A stretch of 64,000 nucleotides of DNA from Falsiruegeria litorea R37 (GCF_900172225.1 NZ_FWFO01000002.1:310001-374000), one strand, 5' to 3'. Shown: positions 51,105 through 60,439, counted from the stretch's first letter. The notes: generated by a model not told the origin, from the sequence alone. Translations and numbers: made by a program.

Positions 51105-51175
51105 GCGATGTGTCCCCAAGACCCTTGCCTGGTCGACACTGTGCCGGTCTTTGGTTTGAATTTCAAACCCTTGGG

Positions 51176-51910
51176 TCAGGCAAGGCGAACGGTGGCCTCA
51201 CCCGCCTGCATATCCCCCTTAGCCCGATCAAAGCGCAGATAGGCGATCCCTTTGCCACCTGACTGGGTGAACAGCGTGCCAACCGGTTTGCCATTGGCCA
51301 CAATCTCGGAGCCTGCGGGGGTCTCCCCTTCGACCACCACCTGGCGCAGCCCTTTGCGCAGCTCGGCCTTGTGTTTCATCCGCGCCGTGACCTCTTGGCC
51401 AACATAGCAGCCTTTCTTGAAGTCGACGCCCTGCAACACCTCAAACCCGCTTTCCAGGATATAGCTGTCTGGGGTCAGTTCGACGCCCGTCTCGGGGATG
51501 CAATGCGCCACCCGGATTGCGTCCCAATCCGTGCCATCATCGCTGGCCGGGGCGGCGGAATAGGCACGCCAACCCATCTCGCCGTGGCGCGGGTCGGGCA
51601 GAGCACCTTCGGGGGCCTCACCGCTGCCGCGTTGCAGGTTCAGCCCGCTGTCTGCGATCTGCACATCAGCGCGCAGCTTGTACATGCTCAGCCGTTTCAC
51701 CAGCCCGTCGGCCAGCTCCTCGGCCACATCCAGCAGCACGTCGTCACCATCGCGGGCCAGAAAGAAATCGGCCAGATACTTGCCCTGCGGCGTCAGGATC
51801 GCGGCATAGACCAGCCCCTGATCCAGCTTGTCCACGTCATTGGTCACCAGCCCTTGCAGGAACGTGACAGTGTCCGCACCACTCAGGCGCAGGATACGGC
51901 GGGCAGTCAT
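51176..51910 (-). CDS. ygfZ: Folate-binding YgfZ-family protein
   Basis: The product is 244 residues from the ATG at 51910. The YgfZ signature KKGCYVGQEVTARMKHK is present near residue 170, with the N-terminal GADTVTFLQGLVTNDV typical of the family. YgfZ uses tetrahydrofolate and the conserved Cys to aid Fe-S cluster enzyme assembly or repair. It is divergent from the glycosyltransferase. A longer in-frame N-terminus was rejected because it has no family similarity. Confidence 0.92.
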   Translation of the reverse strand: MTARRILRLSGADTVTFLQGLVTNDVDKLDQGLVYAAILTPQGKYLADFFLARDGDDVLLDVAEELADGLVKRLSMYKLRADVQIADSGLNLQRGSGEAPEGALPDPRHGEMGWRAYSAAPASDDGTDWDAIRVAHCIPETGVELTPDSYILESGFEVLQGVDFKKGCYVGQEVTARMKHKAELRKGLRQVVVEGETPAGSEIVANGKPVGTLFTQSGGKGIAYLRFDRAKGDMQAGEATVRLA

Positions 51911-51982
51911 GGCGGTCCCTCGTTTCAAATCCACGCGCCAGTGATATAGGAGAACCCGAGCCAGTGACCAGAGGGGACGTAC

Positions 51983-52660
51983 ATGCCCGCCAAGATAAGC
52001 ATCGTAATCCCCACGCTGAACGCCCAGGCCAATCTGGCCCGCACGCTTGAGGCGCTGATGGAGGGGCTGGGACAGGGGCTGATCCGCGAACTGATCATCT
52101 CGGATGGCGAGTCGACCGACGCCACGCTCAAGATCGCCGAAGAGGCCGGGGCCGAGATCGTCACCGGCGCGCCGTCTCGTGGCGGGCAGTTGCGGCGCGG
52201 CTGCGCACAGGCCAAGGGCGAATGGCTGCTGGTGCTGCACGCCGACACGGTGCTTGAGGCGGGGTGGAGCGAAGTTGTGGCCGACCACATCCAGACCAAC
52301 CGCGCGCCCGCCTGGTTCCAGCTGGCATTCCGCGCGCGGGGGATCATGCCCGCCTGGGTCGCGGGCTGGGCCAATCTGCGGTCGCGCCTCTTTGGGCTGC
52401 CTTACGGCGATCAGGGGCTGTTGGTGCGGCGCATCGACTATGACAAGGCGGGCGGTTACCCGGATCAACCGTTGATGGAGGATGTGGCGATTGCCCGCGC
52501 CCTTCCACGCCTCACCGGTCTGCCCGTGCGCGCGATCACCAGTGCCGAACGGTATCAGCGCGCAGGCTGGCTCAAACGGGGCGCACGCAACCTGTGGACG
52601 CTGATGCGGTATTTCGCGGGAACTTCACCCGAGACGCTGGCCGACAGCTACCGCCGCTGA
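51983..52660 (+). CDS. Glycosyltransferase, TIGR04283-like family 2
   Basis: This 225-residue GT-A glycosyltransferase has ISIVIPTLNAQANLARTLEA at the N-terminus, ELIISDGESTDATLKIAEEA and the DxD-like LVLHADTVLEAGW. Its length and the GARNLWTLMRYFAGTSPETLA end recall the TIGR04283 group that includes arsenosugar glycosyltransferases. It ends inside the 3' end of the convergent gene (13-bp overlap). No arsenic genes are adjacent, so the acceptor is unknown. Confidence 0.82.
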   Translation: MPAKISIVIPTLNAQANLARTLEALMEGLGQGLIRELIISDGESTDATLKIAEEAGAEIVTGAPSRGGQLRRGCAQAKGEWLLVLHADTVLEAGWSEVVADHIQTNRAPAWFQLAFRARGIMPAWVAGWANLRSRLFGLPYGDQGLLVRRIDYDKAGGYPDQPLMEDVAIARALPRLTGLPVRAITSAERYQRAGWLKRGARNLWTLMRYFAGTSPETLADSYRR

Positions 52661-53415
52661 TCCAGCAGCTCCACCACGGATTTGCCAAGGCGGAACGGCG
52701 CGGCGAAGCTGACCAGACACAGCGCGATCACCTGCAGGATCAGGATATGCGCGTTGGATTGCAGATACTCCCACTCGTCCTTCAGCTTGCCGACCTGCTC
52801 GACCAGATCGTCATAGGCCATCGCCAGGATCAGGTAATCGCCCGCTATCGTCGGCACCTTGCGGCGCATGTTGTCGACAGCCGCTTGGGTGGGGGCGTCC
52901 AGCGTGGTGAAGACCAGGAACTGATCGGGGTCGAACGCGTTGGCCTGTTCGACCATCTCGTCCATCTCATCCATGTCGTCGCCGCCCCATCCGAACAGAA
53001 AACTCAGCCCCGCCAAAGGCGCGACCTCATTTGTCACGGCGATGAACAGGGGCAGTTCGGCGTTGGACGCGGTCGAGGCCGAGAGGAATTCGACTTTGTC
53101 GCACAGCACCGCGATGTCGCTGTCGTAAGCCGGGTCACAGAACCGCAGCCGGAACCGCGCGGCGTCGCGGTCGAATGCGGATGTGGCGGCATAGGCGATG
53201 TCGATTTGTCGGTCGAGCCGCGAGCTGTCGGCCTTGTAAAGCCCCGCAAGCACCGCAACCAAGGCCCCGATGCCGCCCAGAACGACCCAGACCAGATCCG
53301 CCAGCTTCCACGCCCGGTGGCCCGCGGGTTTGCGGAACAGAAACCCGGTGCCGATGCAGCCTGCCAGGAAAAAGGCAATGAGCAGGGGGAGTTGGTTGTC
53401 AGCGATGAAATTCAT
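52648..53415 (-). CDS. Hypothetical membrane protein
   Basis: This 255-residue protein has two N-terminal hydrophobic segments (LPLLIAFFLAGCIGTGFLF and VWVVLGGIGALVAVLAGLY) and one near the C-terminus (ILILQVIALCLVSFAAPF) enclosing an acidic soluble domain (DDMDEMDEMVEQANAFDPD). I do not recognise the family. The topology suggests an inner-membrane protein with a periplasmic domain. It is convergent with the glycosyltransferase. Confidence 0.65.
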   Translation of the reverse strand: MNFIADNQLPLLIAFFLAGCIGTGFLFRKPAGHRAWKLADLVWVVLGGIGALVAVLAGLYKADSSRLDRQIDIAYAATSAFDRDAARFRLRFCDPAYDSDIAVLCDKVEFLSASTASNAELPLFIAVTNEVAPLAGLSFLFGWGGDDMDEMDEMVEQANAFDPDQFLVFTTLDAPTQAAVDNMRRKVPTIAGDYLILAMAYDDLVEQVGKLKDEWEYLQSNAHILILQVIALCLVSFAAPFRLGKSVVELLDQRR

Positions 53416-53499
53416 GGGGGGAGTTTAGGCGGCTGGATGGGTGACGCAACAGCCCTCACGCATTTGTAGGGTTTGTGTCGCTCGCGATTGCACCCCCAA

Positions 53500-53575
53500 G
53501 CAAAATGCTATGCATTTTGCCGCGCCTGACCTTCCCCCCGGGAAGGCGCTTCACGCCTCCCCAAGGTCAGGCGCG
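53500..53575. repeat. REP-like double palindrome
   Basis: GCAAAATGC/GCATTTTGC (53500-53520, three-base loop) is followed directly by a 13-bp perfect stem CGCGCCTGACCTT/AAGGTCAGGCGCG (53521-53575). The latter encloses a smaller hairpin around GGCGCTTCACGCC. This layered structure looks like a dispersed intergenic repeat or a strong terminator between two minus-strand genes. Confidence 0.65.
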
Positions 53576-53586
53576 GGATAGAGGTG

Positions 53587-54543
53587 TTAGCAGTCTTCCC
53601 TGTGCTCAGAGTTCATATTCATTGCCGCTTTCGCAAGTTCAGAATACATGCGGAAAAGAGTCTTCTGAGTTGGTTTTTTACCATCCACTGACCGAAGAGA
53701 TTTTTCGAGATCACGCTTATTGCCAGAGACAATAGTTCGTTCTGCCGTGAGTGCAGTGATTGCGTTTAGGTTTTTCACCAAGGAAACAGAATTGATGATT
53801 TGAGAGGGGCGATCACTCCAAAGCACATCTGAACTCGGTTTCTGGGTATCGCCGAACAACAGCAAGTCACTTGCGAGTGGGAAGAAGCACAAGGTTCTTG
53901 AACTCAGGTTAGGTAAAGTTGCTACAAGCTTCTTTCGTTTGCGATTTACGGAGAAATAGGCTACTGGATGATCGCTCGTTATCAATTTTGACGGCGAATT
54001 TATCCTAACAGTCCGATAAGAAACATGTTTCAGAATGTTGGAGACGCCTTGTGCTAAATGAGCGCTGGATTGTAGGCCAATCTTTGTAATAGCGTCTGAA
54101 TCTCCTTCGCGGGCTCGCCTCAGAAGTTCAATTGCGGCTTTTTGAACGCCCAAAACTCTCAAGCTACTGTCACTTTTGGGAGAATACCTAAGAAGTAGTT
54201 CGGTCATTAGTCTTCTAGAAAGAGGCGACCGGATGATTTGAAGGGTCATAAAATCAATTGTAAGCCTTAGCATTGCTGAAGTTTGAACCCCGCTCCGCAG
54301 CGTTTCTACTGCTCTGGGATATTCTGTCTCGAAAGTTCCAAAGAATTGTTCAACCGTACTGCGGTCTACAGTTCCGTCATCCAGAAGGGCGGTGTTGAAG
54401 TCCTTTCGAACCGCCACGTTTATAGGTTGCGTCGCGAAAGTTTTGTTGTTCAGCTTCTCGTGAACCTACACACAGTTGCCAGTGTCTAAGAATTGTTTCT
54501 GATAAGCTTCTGCCAAAATGTGGTGACGTTTGGGCTCACTCAA
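53587..54543 (-). pseudogene. DUF4238 family protein interrupted by an in-frame TAG
   Basis: From a TTG at 54543 overlapping the parE stop, the frame reads SEPKRHHILAEAYQKQFLDT, matching the KRHHxxPxFY-type start of DUF4238. It hits TAG (54468 to 54466) in NCV*VHEKLNNKTFAT, where a Trp codon would fit. The frame then continues intact to 53587 with SKLITSDHPVAYFSV, the DUF4238 core. Without the stop the protein would have 318 residues. It is either a very recent pseudogene or uses readthrough; a shortened product from a downstream start near 54417 is possible. Composition is more AT-rich than its neighbours. Confidence 0.75.
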
Positions 54544-56510
54544 ACATCCAACTCCTCCACAAACCGCGCGTTCTCCTGGATGTACTGGAACCGCAGTTCG
54601 GGTTTCTTGCCCATCAGGCGTTCGACCAGGTCTCCGGTTTCGCCCGGTTCGTCCTCGTCAATCGTCACCCGGATCAAAGTGCGGGAATTCGGGTCCATCG
54701 TCGTTTCTTTCAGGTCCTTGGCGTCCATTTCACCAAGACCCTTGAAGCGCGAGACGTCGATCTTGCCCTTGCCGCCCAGACCCTTTTCCAGCCACGCGTC
54801 CCGTTCCGGCTCGTCCACGCAATAAACGCGCTTGGCGCCTTGGGTCAGGCGGAAGAGGGGCGGGCAGGCCAGATACAGGTGGCCCGCGTCGATCATGGGC
54901 CGCATCTGGGTGAAGAAGAACGTCATCAACAGCGCCGCGATATGCGCCCCGTCGACGTCCGCATCGGTCATGATGATGACCTTGTCATAGCGCAGGTCAT
55001 CGACGTTGAATTTCGTTCCCAAGCCAACACCAAGCGCCTGCGTCAGGTCGCTGATCTCGGCATTCGAGCTGAGCTTTGAACTCGCCGCGCCCAGAACGTT
55101 CAGGATTTTACCACGCAGGGGCAGCAGGGCCTGGGTCTTGCGGTTGCGGGCCATCTTGGCCGAGCCACCGGCCGAGTCGCCCTCGACAATGAACAGCTCG
55201 GTGCCTTCACGAGTGTTCGACGAACAATCGGTCAGCTTGCCGGGCAGGCGCAGCTTCTTGGTGGCTGATTTGCGGGCGGTTTCTTTTTCCTGTCGCCGCT
55301 TCAGGCGTTCTTCGGCGCGCAGGATCAGGAAGTCGAGGATCGCCCCAGCTGATTTCGTATCCGCCGCCAGCCAGTTGTCGAAATGGTCGCGGACCGAGTT
55401 TTCGACCAACCGCTGCGCCTCGACCGTGGCGAGGCGGTCCTTGGTCTGGCCCACGAATTCCGGCTCGCGGATGAAACAGCTGACCAGAGCGCAACCGCCG
55501 GTGATCAGGTCCTCACGCGTGATCTGAGCGGCTTTCTTGTTGTTGACCAGCTCGCCATAAGCCTTGATCCCCTTGACGATCGCCGCCCAGAAGCCGGCCA
55601 CATGGGTGCCGCCTTCGGGCGTGGGGACGGTGTTACAATAGGACTGGATGAAGCCATCGCGCGAGGGCGTCCAGTTGATCGCCCATTCCACCTTGCCGGG
55701 CGTGCCGAACTTTTCCTTGAAATCCACGGTGCCGCCAAAGGGCACGTCGGCATAGGTGGAGGCGCTGCCCAACGTCTCGGTCAGGTAATCCGACAACCCG
55801 CCCGGAAAGTGGAAGGTGGCGTTTGTGGGCGTCTCGCCATCGTCGATTTCCGATTTCCAGCGGATTTCAACGCCCGAGAACAGGTACGCTTTGGAGCGGA
55901 TGGATTTGAACAGGCGCGCGGGTTTGAACCGGTGGTGGCCAAAGATCTCTTCGTCCGCGTGGAAGGTGACGGTGGTGCCGCGCCGGTTGGGGGCCATTCC
56001 GACCTTTTCAACCTTGCCCAAAGGGATGCCGCGCGAGAAGCGTTGTTCAAACAGCTCTTTGTTGCGGGCGACCTGTACGACCATGGAATCAGACAGCGCA
56101 TTGACGACAGATGCGCCCACACCATGCAGACCGCCAGAGGTCTCATAGGCATCGCCCGAGAACTTGCCGCCCGCGTGCAGGGTGCACAGGATCACCTCCA
56201 ACGCGGATTTGTCGGGGAACTTGGGGTGCGGATCAATCGGGATGCCGCGCCCGTTGTCGCGGATGGTGATGGCGTAATCAGCGTGCAGCTCAACCTCGAT
56301 CCGGTTGGCGTGGCCAGCGACGGCCTCGTCCATCGAGTTATCGAGCACTTCTGCCACCAGATGATGCAGCGCGCGTTCATCCGTGCCGCCGATGTACATG
56401 CCGGGGCGTTTGCGGACCGGTTCCAGCCCTTCGAGCACCTCGATCGAGGAGGCGTCATAGGTTGCGGAGGGGGCTCCGCTCAACAGATCTTCGGGCATGT
56501 CGCTGCTCAT
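54540..56510 (-). CDS. parE: DNA topoisomerase IV subunit B
   Basis: The product is 656 residues from the ATG at 56510. The GHKL ATPase domain includes EVLDNSMDEAVAGHANR, IRDNGRGIPIDPHPKFP and GGLHGVGASVVNALS, and the TOPRIM domain has LFIVEGDSAGGSAKMARNR and IIMTDADVDGAHIAALLMTF. Length and the short C-terminus (RFVEELDV) indicate ParE rather than GyrB. It decatenates daughter chromosomes with ParC, which is elsewhere. A longer upstream in-frame start was rejected for lack of conservation. Confidence 0.94.
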   Translation of the reverse strand: MSSDMPEDLLSGAPSATYDASSIEVLEGLEPVRKRPGMYIGGTDERALHHLVAEVLDNSMDEAVAGHANRIEVELHADYAITIRDNGRGIPIDPHPKFPDKSALEVILCTLHAGGKFSGDAYETSGGLHGVGASVVNALSDSMVVQVARNKELFEQRFSRGIPLGKVEKVGMAPNRRGTTVTFHADEEIFGHHRFKPARLFKSIRSKAYLFSGVEIRWKSEIDDGETPTNATFHFPGGLSDYLTETLGSASTYADVPFGGTVDFKEKFGTPGKVEWAINWTPSRDGFIQSYCNTVPTPEGGTHVAGFWAAIVKGIKAYGELVNNKKAAQITREDLITGGCALVSCFIREPEFVGQTKDRLATVEAQRLVENSVRDHFDNWLAADTKSAGAILDFLILRAEERLKRRQEKETARKSATKKLRLPGKLTDCSSNTREGTELFIVEGDSAGGSAKMARNRKTQALLPLRGKILNVLGAASSKLSSNAEISDLTQALGVGLGTKFNVDDLRYDKVIIMTDADVDGAHIAALLMTFFFTQMRPMIDAGHLYLACPPLFRLTQGAKRVYCVDEPERDAWLEKGLGGKGKIDVSRFKGLGEMDAKDLKETTMDPNSRTLIRVTIDEDEPGETGDLVERLMGKKPELRFQYIQENARFVEELDV

Positions 56511-56753
56511 GTTCTTGGGCTCTTCTTTGGCAGGTATTATGGCAGGTGATGTGGTTGGGGGGAAGGGGGGCGCAGGGTGTTGTGTATAACTTCGCATGTC
56601 CGCATTTGGGGCGAACTGCCACTGGGTGGATGATTTGCGTTGAATGACAAGGCTGTCGGTCGAGGTTTCGAACGCCACTCGTATTTTGGTCAGCCTGCTG
56701 TGGTGCGCGCGGTCTCCTTGCCCAGGTGATCAGAATCACGCAAGCTCTGGATC

Positions 56754-58202
56754 ATGTCACAACCCGATCCCAACTTTGCCGCGATACCGGCCAATGAGGC
56801 TGACGTCATCCGTGAGTTGAGCGTCGAGAAGTCCGTGGAAACGGTGCGCAATATTCCTGCTACAGTCTTTTCCAATCTGGGCATCTGTTGTCTGACCTTC
56901 ATGGCCAGCCCAACCTGGGTCATCGCCTCTGGTGCGGTCTATGCCTATGCATTGATCGTGTTTCACAATGCCCTGTTGTTGCGCCTTTACATGTATTTGC
57001 GGCACAAACCACGACCCAGGCAGGTTCGACAGCGGACCCATCGCTTGTCGGCGTTTGTCTCTTTGCTTGGTGGCGCGGCTTGGGCGGTCTTCATCCTGCT
57101 GGTTCTGGCGTCTTCTCCAACCGACGTTGCCTTGCTGATTTCCATTTTCACTGTGGCCACATCCATTGGAGCGCTCGTCATTTCGCCGAGTTCTCCGGCT
57201 ATCAGCTTGGCTTTTGGGTTGCCTATCCTGACGGCCTTTGCTTTTGGAGCAGGTGCGTTTGGGCACTTTAGTCCGGTGTTGGCTGCCATGGTCTGGATCA
57301 CTGCCATGGTGGGGGTGCCCGGATTTGCGGTGACCAATTCGCGTACCGCCTGGGATCGCGCGCGTCTGCATGTGCAGATCGCCGAAGAACGCGCCGAAAG
57401 GCTGGCCATGATGGAGCAACTGTCCGAGCGGCTGGGGAAATACATCTCTCCACAGCTGTATCAGTCGATCTTTGTCGGTACGCAAAAGGTCGAAGTTGCC
57501 GCGCAGCGCAAAAAGCTGACGGTCCTGTTTTCGGACATTGTGGGGTTCACCACCATAACCGAACGGTTGGAGAGCGAGGAACTGACGGCACTGCTCAATC
57601 AATATCTGACCGAGATGTCCGAGATCGTGTTGCAGCATGGCGGAACTCTGGACAAGTTCATTGGCGATGCAGTGGTTGTCTATTTCGGCGATACCGATGA
57701 CGGTAGAACCGCTCAAGAGAACGCGATCAGCTGTGTTCAGATGGCGCTCGCGATGCGGGCACGCGTGTCCAAGCTGCGTCAGGCATGGCGGGAACAGGGG
57801 CTGGACGACACCCTTGATCTGCGCATTGGGATCAACACCGGGTTTTGCACGGTGGGAAATTTCGGCTCGGATCAGCGAATGGACTACACGATCATTGGCA
57901 GCGAAGTTAACCTGGCTGCGAGGTTGGAGGCCGCGGCAGAGGCTGGAGGGATCCTTTTGGCGCAGGAAACCCATGCGCTGGTCAAAGGGGTAATTCAGAC
58001 GGAACCAGCTGGAACCGTGACGGCAAAAGGGTTTTCGCGTCCTGTCGAAACCTACCGCGTTGTGGGGGTGGCTGACGGCACATGCGCGCTTGATCAAAGC
58101 GCTTCGGTCACCTTTGCCAAAGACCCCGCGCAGATGACCCCGTTGGAAATGGAAGCCGCGCGCAGCACGCTAGAACAGGCGATGCGACGACTGGAGAACT
58201 GA
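56754..58202 (+). CDS. Membrane-bound class III adenylate/guanylate cyclase
   Basis: This 482-residue protein has an N-terminal hydrophobic part of about five or six segments (LGICCLTFMASPTWVIASG, FVSLLGGAAWAVFILLVLA and others), then a coil and a C-terminal class III cyclase domain. Its motifs are LTVLFSDIVGFTTITERL (first metal Asp), DKFIGDAVVVYFGDTDD (second Asp) and DYTIIGSEVNLAARLEA (transition-state region). It makes cAMP or cGMP in response to an unknown signal. The gene is alone between divergent parE and a convergent regulator. Confidence 0.9.
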   Translation: MSQPDPNFAAIPANEADVIRELSVEKSVETVRNIPATVFSNLGICCLTFMASPTWVIASGAVYAYALIVFHNALLLRLYMYLRHKPRPRQVRQRTHRLSAFVSLLGGAAWAVFILLVLASSPTDVALLISIFTVATSIGALVISPSSPAISLAFGLPILTAFAFGAGAFGHFSPVLAAMVWITAMVGVPGFAVTNSRTAWDRARLHVQIAEERAERLAMMEQLSERLGKYISPQLYQSIFVGTQKVEVAAQRKKLTVLFSDIVGFTTITERLESEELTALLNQYLTEMSEIVLQHGGTLDKFIGDAVVVYFGDTDDGRTAQENAISCVQMALAMRARVSKLRQAWREQGLDDTLDLRIGINTGFCTVGNFGSDQRMDYTIIGSEVNLAARLEAAAEAGGILLAQETHALVKGVIQTEPAGTVTAKGFSRPVETYRVVGVADGTCALDQSASVTFAKDPAQMTPLEMEAARSTLEQAMRRLEN

Positions 58203-58223
58203 AAGACTTGGAGAGGTCTACGA

Positions 58224-58263
58224 ACAGCTGAAGTCTGACTTCACCTTCTAGGTCTTCGGCTGT
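58224..58263 (+). terminator. Possible hairpin after the cyclase gene
   Basis: ACAGCTGAAG and CTTCGGCTGT can pair over ten positions with one G-T pair, enclosing a 20-base loop that itself contains ACTTCACCTTCTAGG. The T-run is short, so this is tentative. Confidence 0.35.
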
Positions 58264-58316
58264 TTGCAACCTGATGGCTGACGGGACCTCAACGAAGTGA
58301 TGGTTTTGGACAGGTG

Positions 58317-58856
58317 CTAGCGCAGCGTGACAACAGGCCGGGTCATCTCGCTGATCACCTGCCCGGTGTTGATTGCGCGGTAAACAGGATGGGGCGGCCT
58401 GCTGGCGCCATCCACGGTGCGGCTGATCCAGTCATGGTCTTCCAGTGTTTGCAGCGACTGTGACAGTGCGCGATCCGTGATCGACCCCAGCTGTTGCTTG
58501 ACGGTGGTAAAGCGGCTGGGACGTTTCAGCGTCGTCAGGATGGGCAGGGTCCACGACCGGCGCAGCAGTGCCTTGTGTTCACCTGGCACTGCATGAACCC
58601 GATGCGCCAGCTGGGCGGCCACCTGTCCTTTGGGCGTTAATCGAAACTCTGGACGCAATGGGTGGCCATGCCCAGGGTTCCGTTCCAACAGTCCGATCTC
58701 GATCAGATGGGCCAGGCTTTGCGCAAATGCCGTCCTGCTGGCCCTCGTTGCAGACAACAGCGGTGCTTGGCGTCCCGGAACACCGTCATGAAGATGTGCG
58801 AGAATGGGCAGTGCCCAAGCCCGAGAGGTGATGTTGACAAGTAGATTTATGTCCAT
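58317..58856 (-). CDS. HxlR-type winged-helix regulator with two tandem domains
   Basis: This 179-residue protein holds two similar halves: RAWALPILAHLHDG... with LAHLIEIGLLERNPGHGHPL, and RRSWTLPILTTLKRPSRFTT with LQTLEDHDWISRTVD. Each reads like the xWxLPILxxL...GLLxR pattern of an HxlR-type wHTH domain. HxlR proteins normally have one domain and dimerise, so this looks like a fused single-chain dimer. It is divergent from a VOC gene across about 40 bp and probably regulates it. Confidence 0.8.
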   Translation of the reverse strand: MDINLLVNITSRAWALPILAHLHDGVPGRQAPLLSATRASRTAFAQSLAHLIEIGLLERNPGHGHPLRPEFRLTPKGQVAAQLAHRVHAVPGEHKALLRRSWTLPILTTLKRPSRFTTVKQQLGSITDRALSQSLQTLEDHDWISRTVDGASRPPHPVYRAINTGQVISEMTRPVVTLR

Positions 58857-58895
58857 AAAGTATAGTTAGTATATTTTGCGTCGAAAGGAAAGTTG

Positions 58896-59273
58896 ATGTC
58901 GCTCGTTTCATTGGAAAACACCATTACCCTCGCCATGTCGGTCAAAGACCGCCATGCAAGCGCCCGTTGGTATCACGACATGCTGGGGTTCGAGGTGATC
59001 TATCATGCTGATGAGGCTGGGTGGTCCGAAATCCAGACCAAAACCACGGGGGTGACAATCGGACTTGGTGAGCAGGCCGAACCGGCGCCGGGCAATTGCG
59101 TGCCGGTGTTTGGTGTCGCTGACATAGACAGCGCGCGGCAAGCACTTGAGACGGCAGATGTCACCTTTGACGGCCCCACGGATGTGATCGAGGGGATGGT
59201 CAAGACTGCCACGTTCTATGACCCTGACGGCAATGCGTTGATGTTGGCGCAGGACCTGACCGGGGCAGCCTGA
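58896..59273 (+). CDS. VOC-superfamily (glyoxalase-like) protein
   Basis: This 125-residue protein has two beta-alpha-beta-beta-beta modules: LAMSVKDRHASARWYHDMLG at the start and VFGVADIDSARQALETADV in the second half, ending FYDPDGNALMLAQDL. The metal ligand set is only partly visible. Role may be dioxygenase-like, fosfomycin-resistance-like or binding. The ATG at 58896 follows AAAGGAAAG. The divergent tandem HxlR regulator suggests a stress- or substrate-induced gene. Confidence 0.85.
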   Translation: MSLVSLENTITLAMSVKDRHASARWYHDMLGFEVIYHADEAGWSEIQTKTTGVTIGLGEQAEPAPGNCVPVFGVADIDSARQALETADVTFDGPTDVIEGMVKTATFYDPDGNALMLAQDLTGAA

Positions 59274-59358
59274 GGGGGCAAGGAAATTGCGCCTCGCGGC
59301 CCGCGGGATATGCCGCTAGGGTTCGCCCAATCAGAATTCTGTCAGGTGAGGAGGCGAC

Positions 59359-59967
59359 ATGAGCTGGATTGAAACCGTTCCGTTCGAGCAGGCAACAGGC
59401 AAGCTGAAAAAGCTCTATCAGCGGGTGACGGGCCCGGACAACAATGTGGACAACATTATGATGTCCCATTCCCTGCGGCCCCACTCGATGGAAGGGCACA
59501 TGGTGCTCTACAAGAACGTGCTGCACCACACGGGCAACAAGATCCCGAAGTGGTTTCTGGAAACGCTTGGGGTCTGGGTCAGCGCGTTGAATGGCTGCGC
59601 TTATTGCGTCGAACATCACTTTCAGGGGATGCAACGCCTGTTGGGGGACGAACCGCGTGGTCTGGCGATCCGCGCAGGCATTGAGGCGCGCGATCTGACG
59701 GATGTGCCGCTGGACGAGCGCCAGGTGGCAGCCATGCTCTATGCCCGCAAGCTCACCGAAGCTCCAGCCGAAATGGTCGAGGCTGACGTGATCGCCCTGC
59801 GCAATGTGGGCTGGGACGACGGTTGCATCCTCGAGATCAATCAGGTGAGCTCTTATTTCTCTTACGCCAACCGCACGGTGCTGGGGCTGGGTTGTTCGAC
59901 CAAAGGGGACGTTCTGGGGTTGTCACCGAACAATTCCGATGACCCGGGCGATTGGGGGCACAGCTGA
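59359..59967 (+). CDS. Carboxymuconolactone decarboxylase/AhpD-like peroxidase-related protein
   Basis: This 202-residue protein has the redox motif GCAYCVEHH (Cys-x2-Cys with a following His) near residue 76, in the helical CMD/AhpD fold, plus LETLGVWVSALNGC and ILEINQVSSYFSYANR typical of the peroxidase-related group. It may reduce peroxides with a partner. It lies 85 bp after the VOC gene. Confidence 0.88.
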   Translation: MSWIETVPFEQATGKLKKLYQRVTGPDNNVDNIMMSHSLRPHSMEGHMVLYKNVLHHTGNKIPKWFLETLGVWVSALNGCAYCVEHHFQGMQRLLGDEPRGLAIRAGIEARDLTDVPLDERQVAAMLYARKLTEAPAEMVEADVIALRNVGWDDGCILEINQVSSYFSYANRTVLGLGCSTKGDVLGLSPNNSDDPGDWGHS

Positions 59968-60063
59968 AGCGAAATTGACTGTCTTGGGTGGCAGCCTTGA
60001 AGCCAGGCTGCGAATTCCTATTTGGGCTCCAACATGTGAAACCAACTGTTGGGGCCTTTTCTG

Positions 60064-60396
60064 ATGCACACTCTTTTACTGGCGTTGGCCCTTGCACTTG
60101 GGTCGACAAGCGCGGGTGGGCCAAAAGTCGAGCCTGCGCAAATGGTTGAACAGCAGGAATTTGTACCTGGCATGGTGATTGTCCAATTCAAGGATGCGTC
60201 ACGGGCACAAGAGACGATCAGGATACTGGAGCAGTACGAAGAGATCACTTTCGACAGAATGCTGTTTGACGATGATGCGCTTCGGATCGGCCTTTTCACG
60301 GTGCCACAGGGACAGGAACAGGCCTACGTCGAAAAGATCGGCCAGATGGATAATGTGGACATTGCCGAGTTGAATGGGATTGGCTCTTTCAACTGA
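60064..60396 (+). CDS. Secreted small protein resembling a subtilase prodomain
   Basis: The product is 110 residues from the ATG at 60064, with a signal peptide (MHTLLLALALALGSTSAGG). The mature part reads FVPGMVIVQFKDASRAQETI..., FTVPQGQEQAYVEKIGQMDN and VDIAELNGIGSF, which is like an I9/fervidolysin-type propeptide (VPGxxIVxFK... ending before a mature protease). No subtilase follows, so it could be a free-standing protease inhibitor or chaperone. Family assignment is by pattern only. Confidence 0.6.
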   Translation: MHTLLLALALALGSTSAGGPKVEPAQMVEQQEFVPGMVIVQFKDASRAQETIRILEQYEEITFDRMLFDDDALRIGLFTVPQGQEQAYVEKIGQMDNVDIAELNGIGSFN

Positions 60397-60439
60397 TCCG
60401 GCCAGAAAACTGCACACAAGGCCCGCCTCGGGTGATGCC

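Noticed and set aside
53500-53575. CRISPR-like repeat
   Set aside because: There is only one unit with no spacer-repeat periodicity; it is a compound palindrome.
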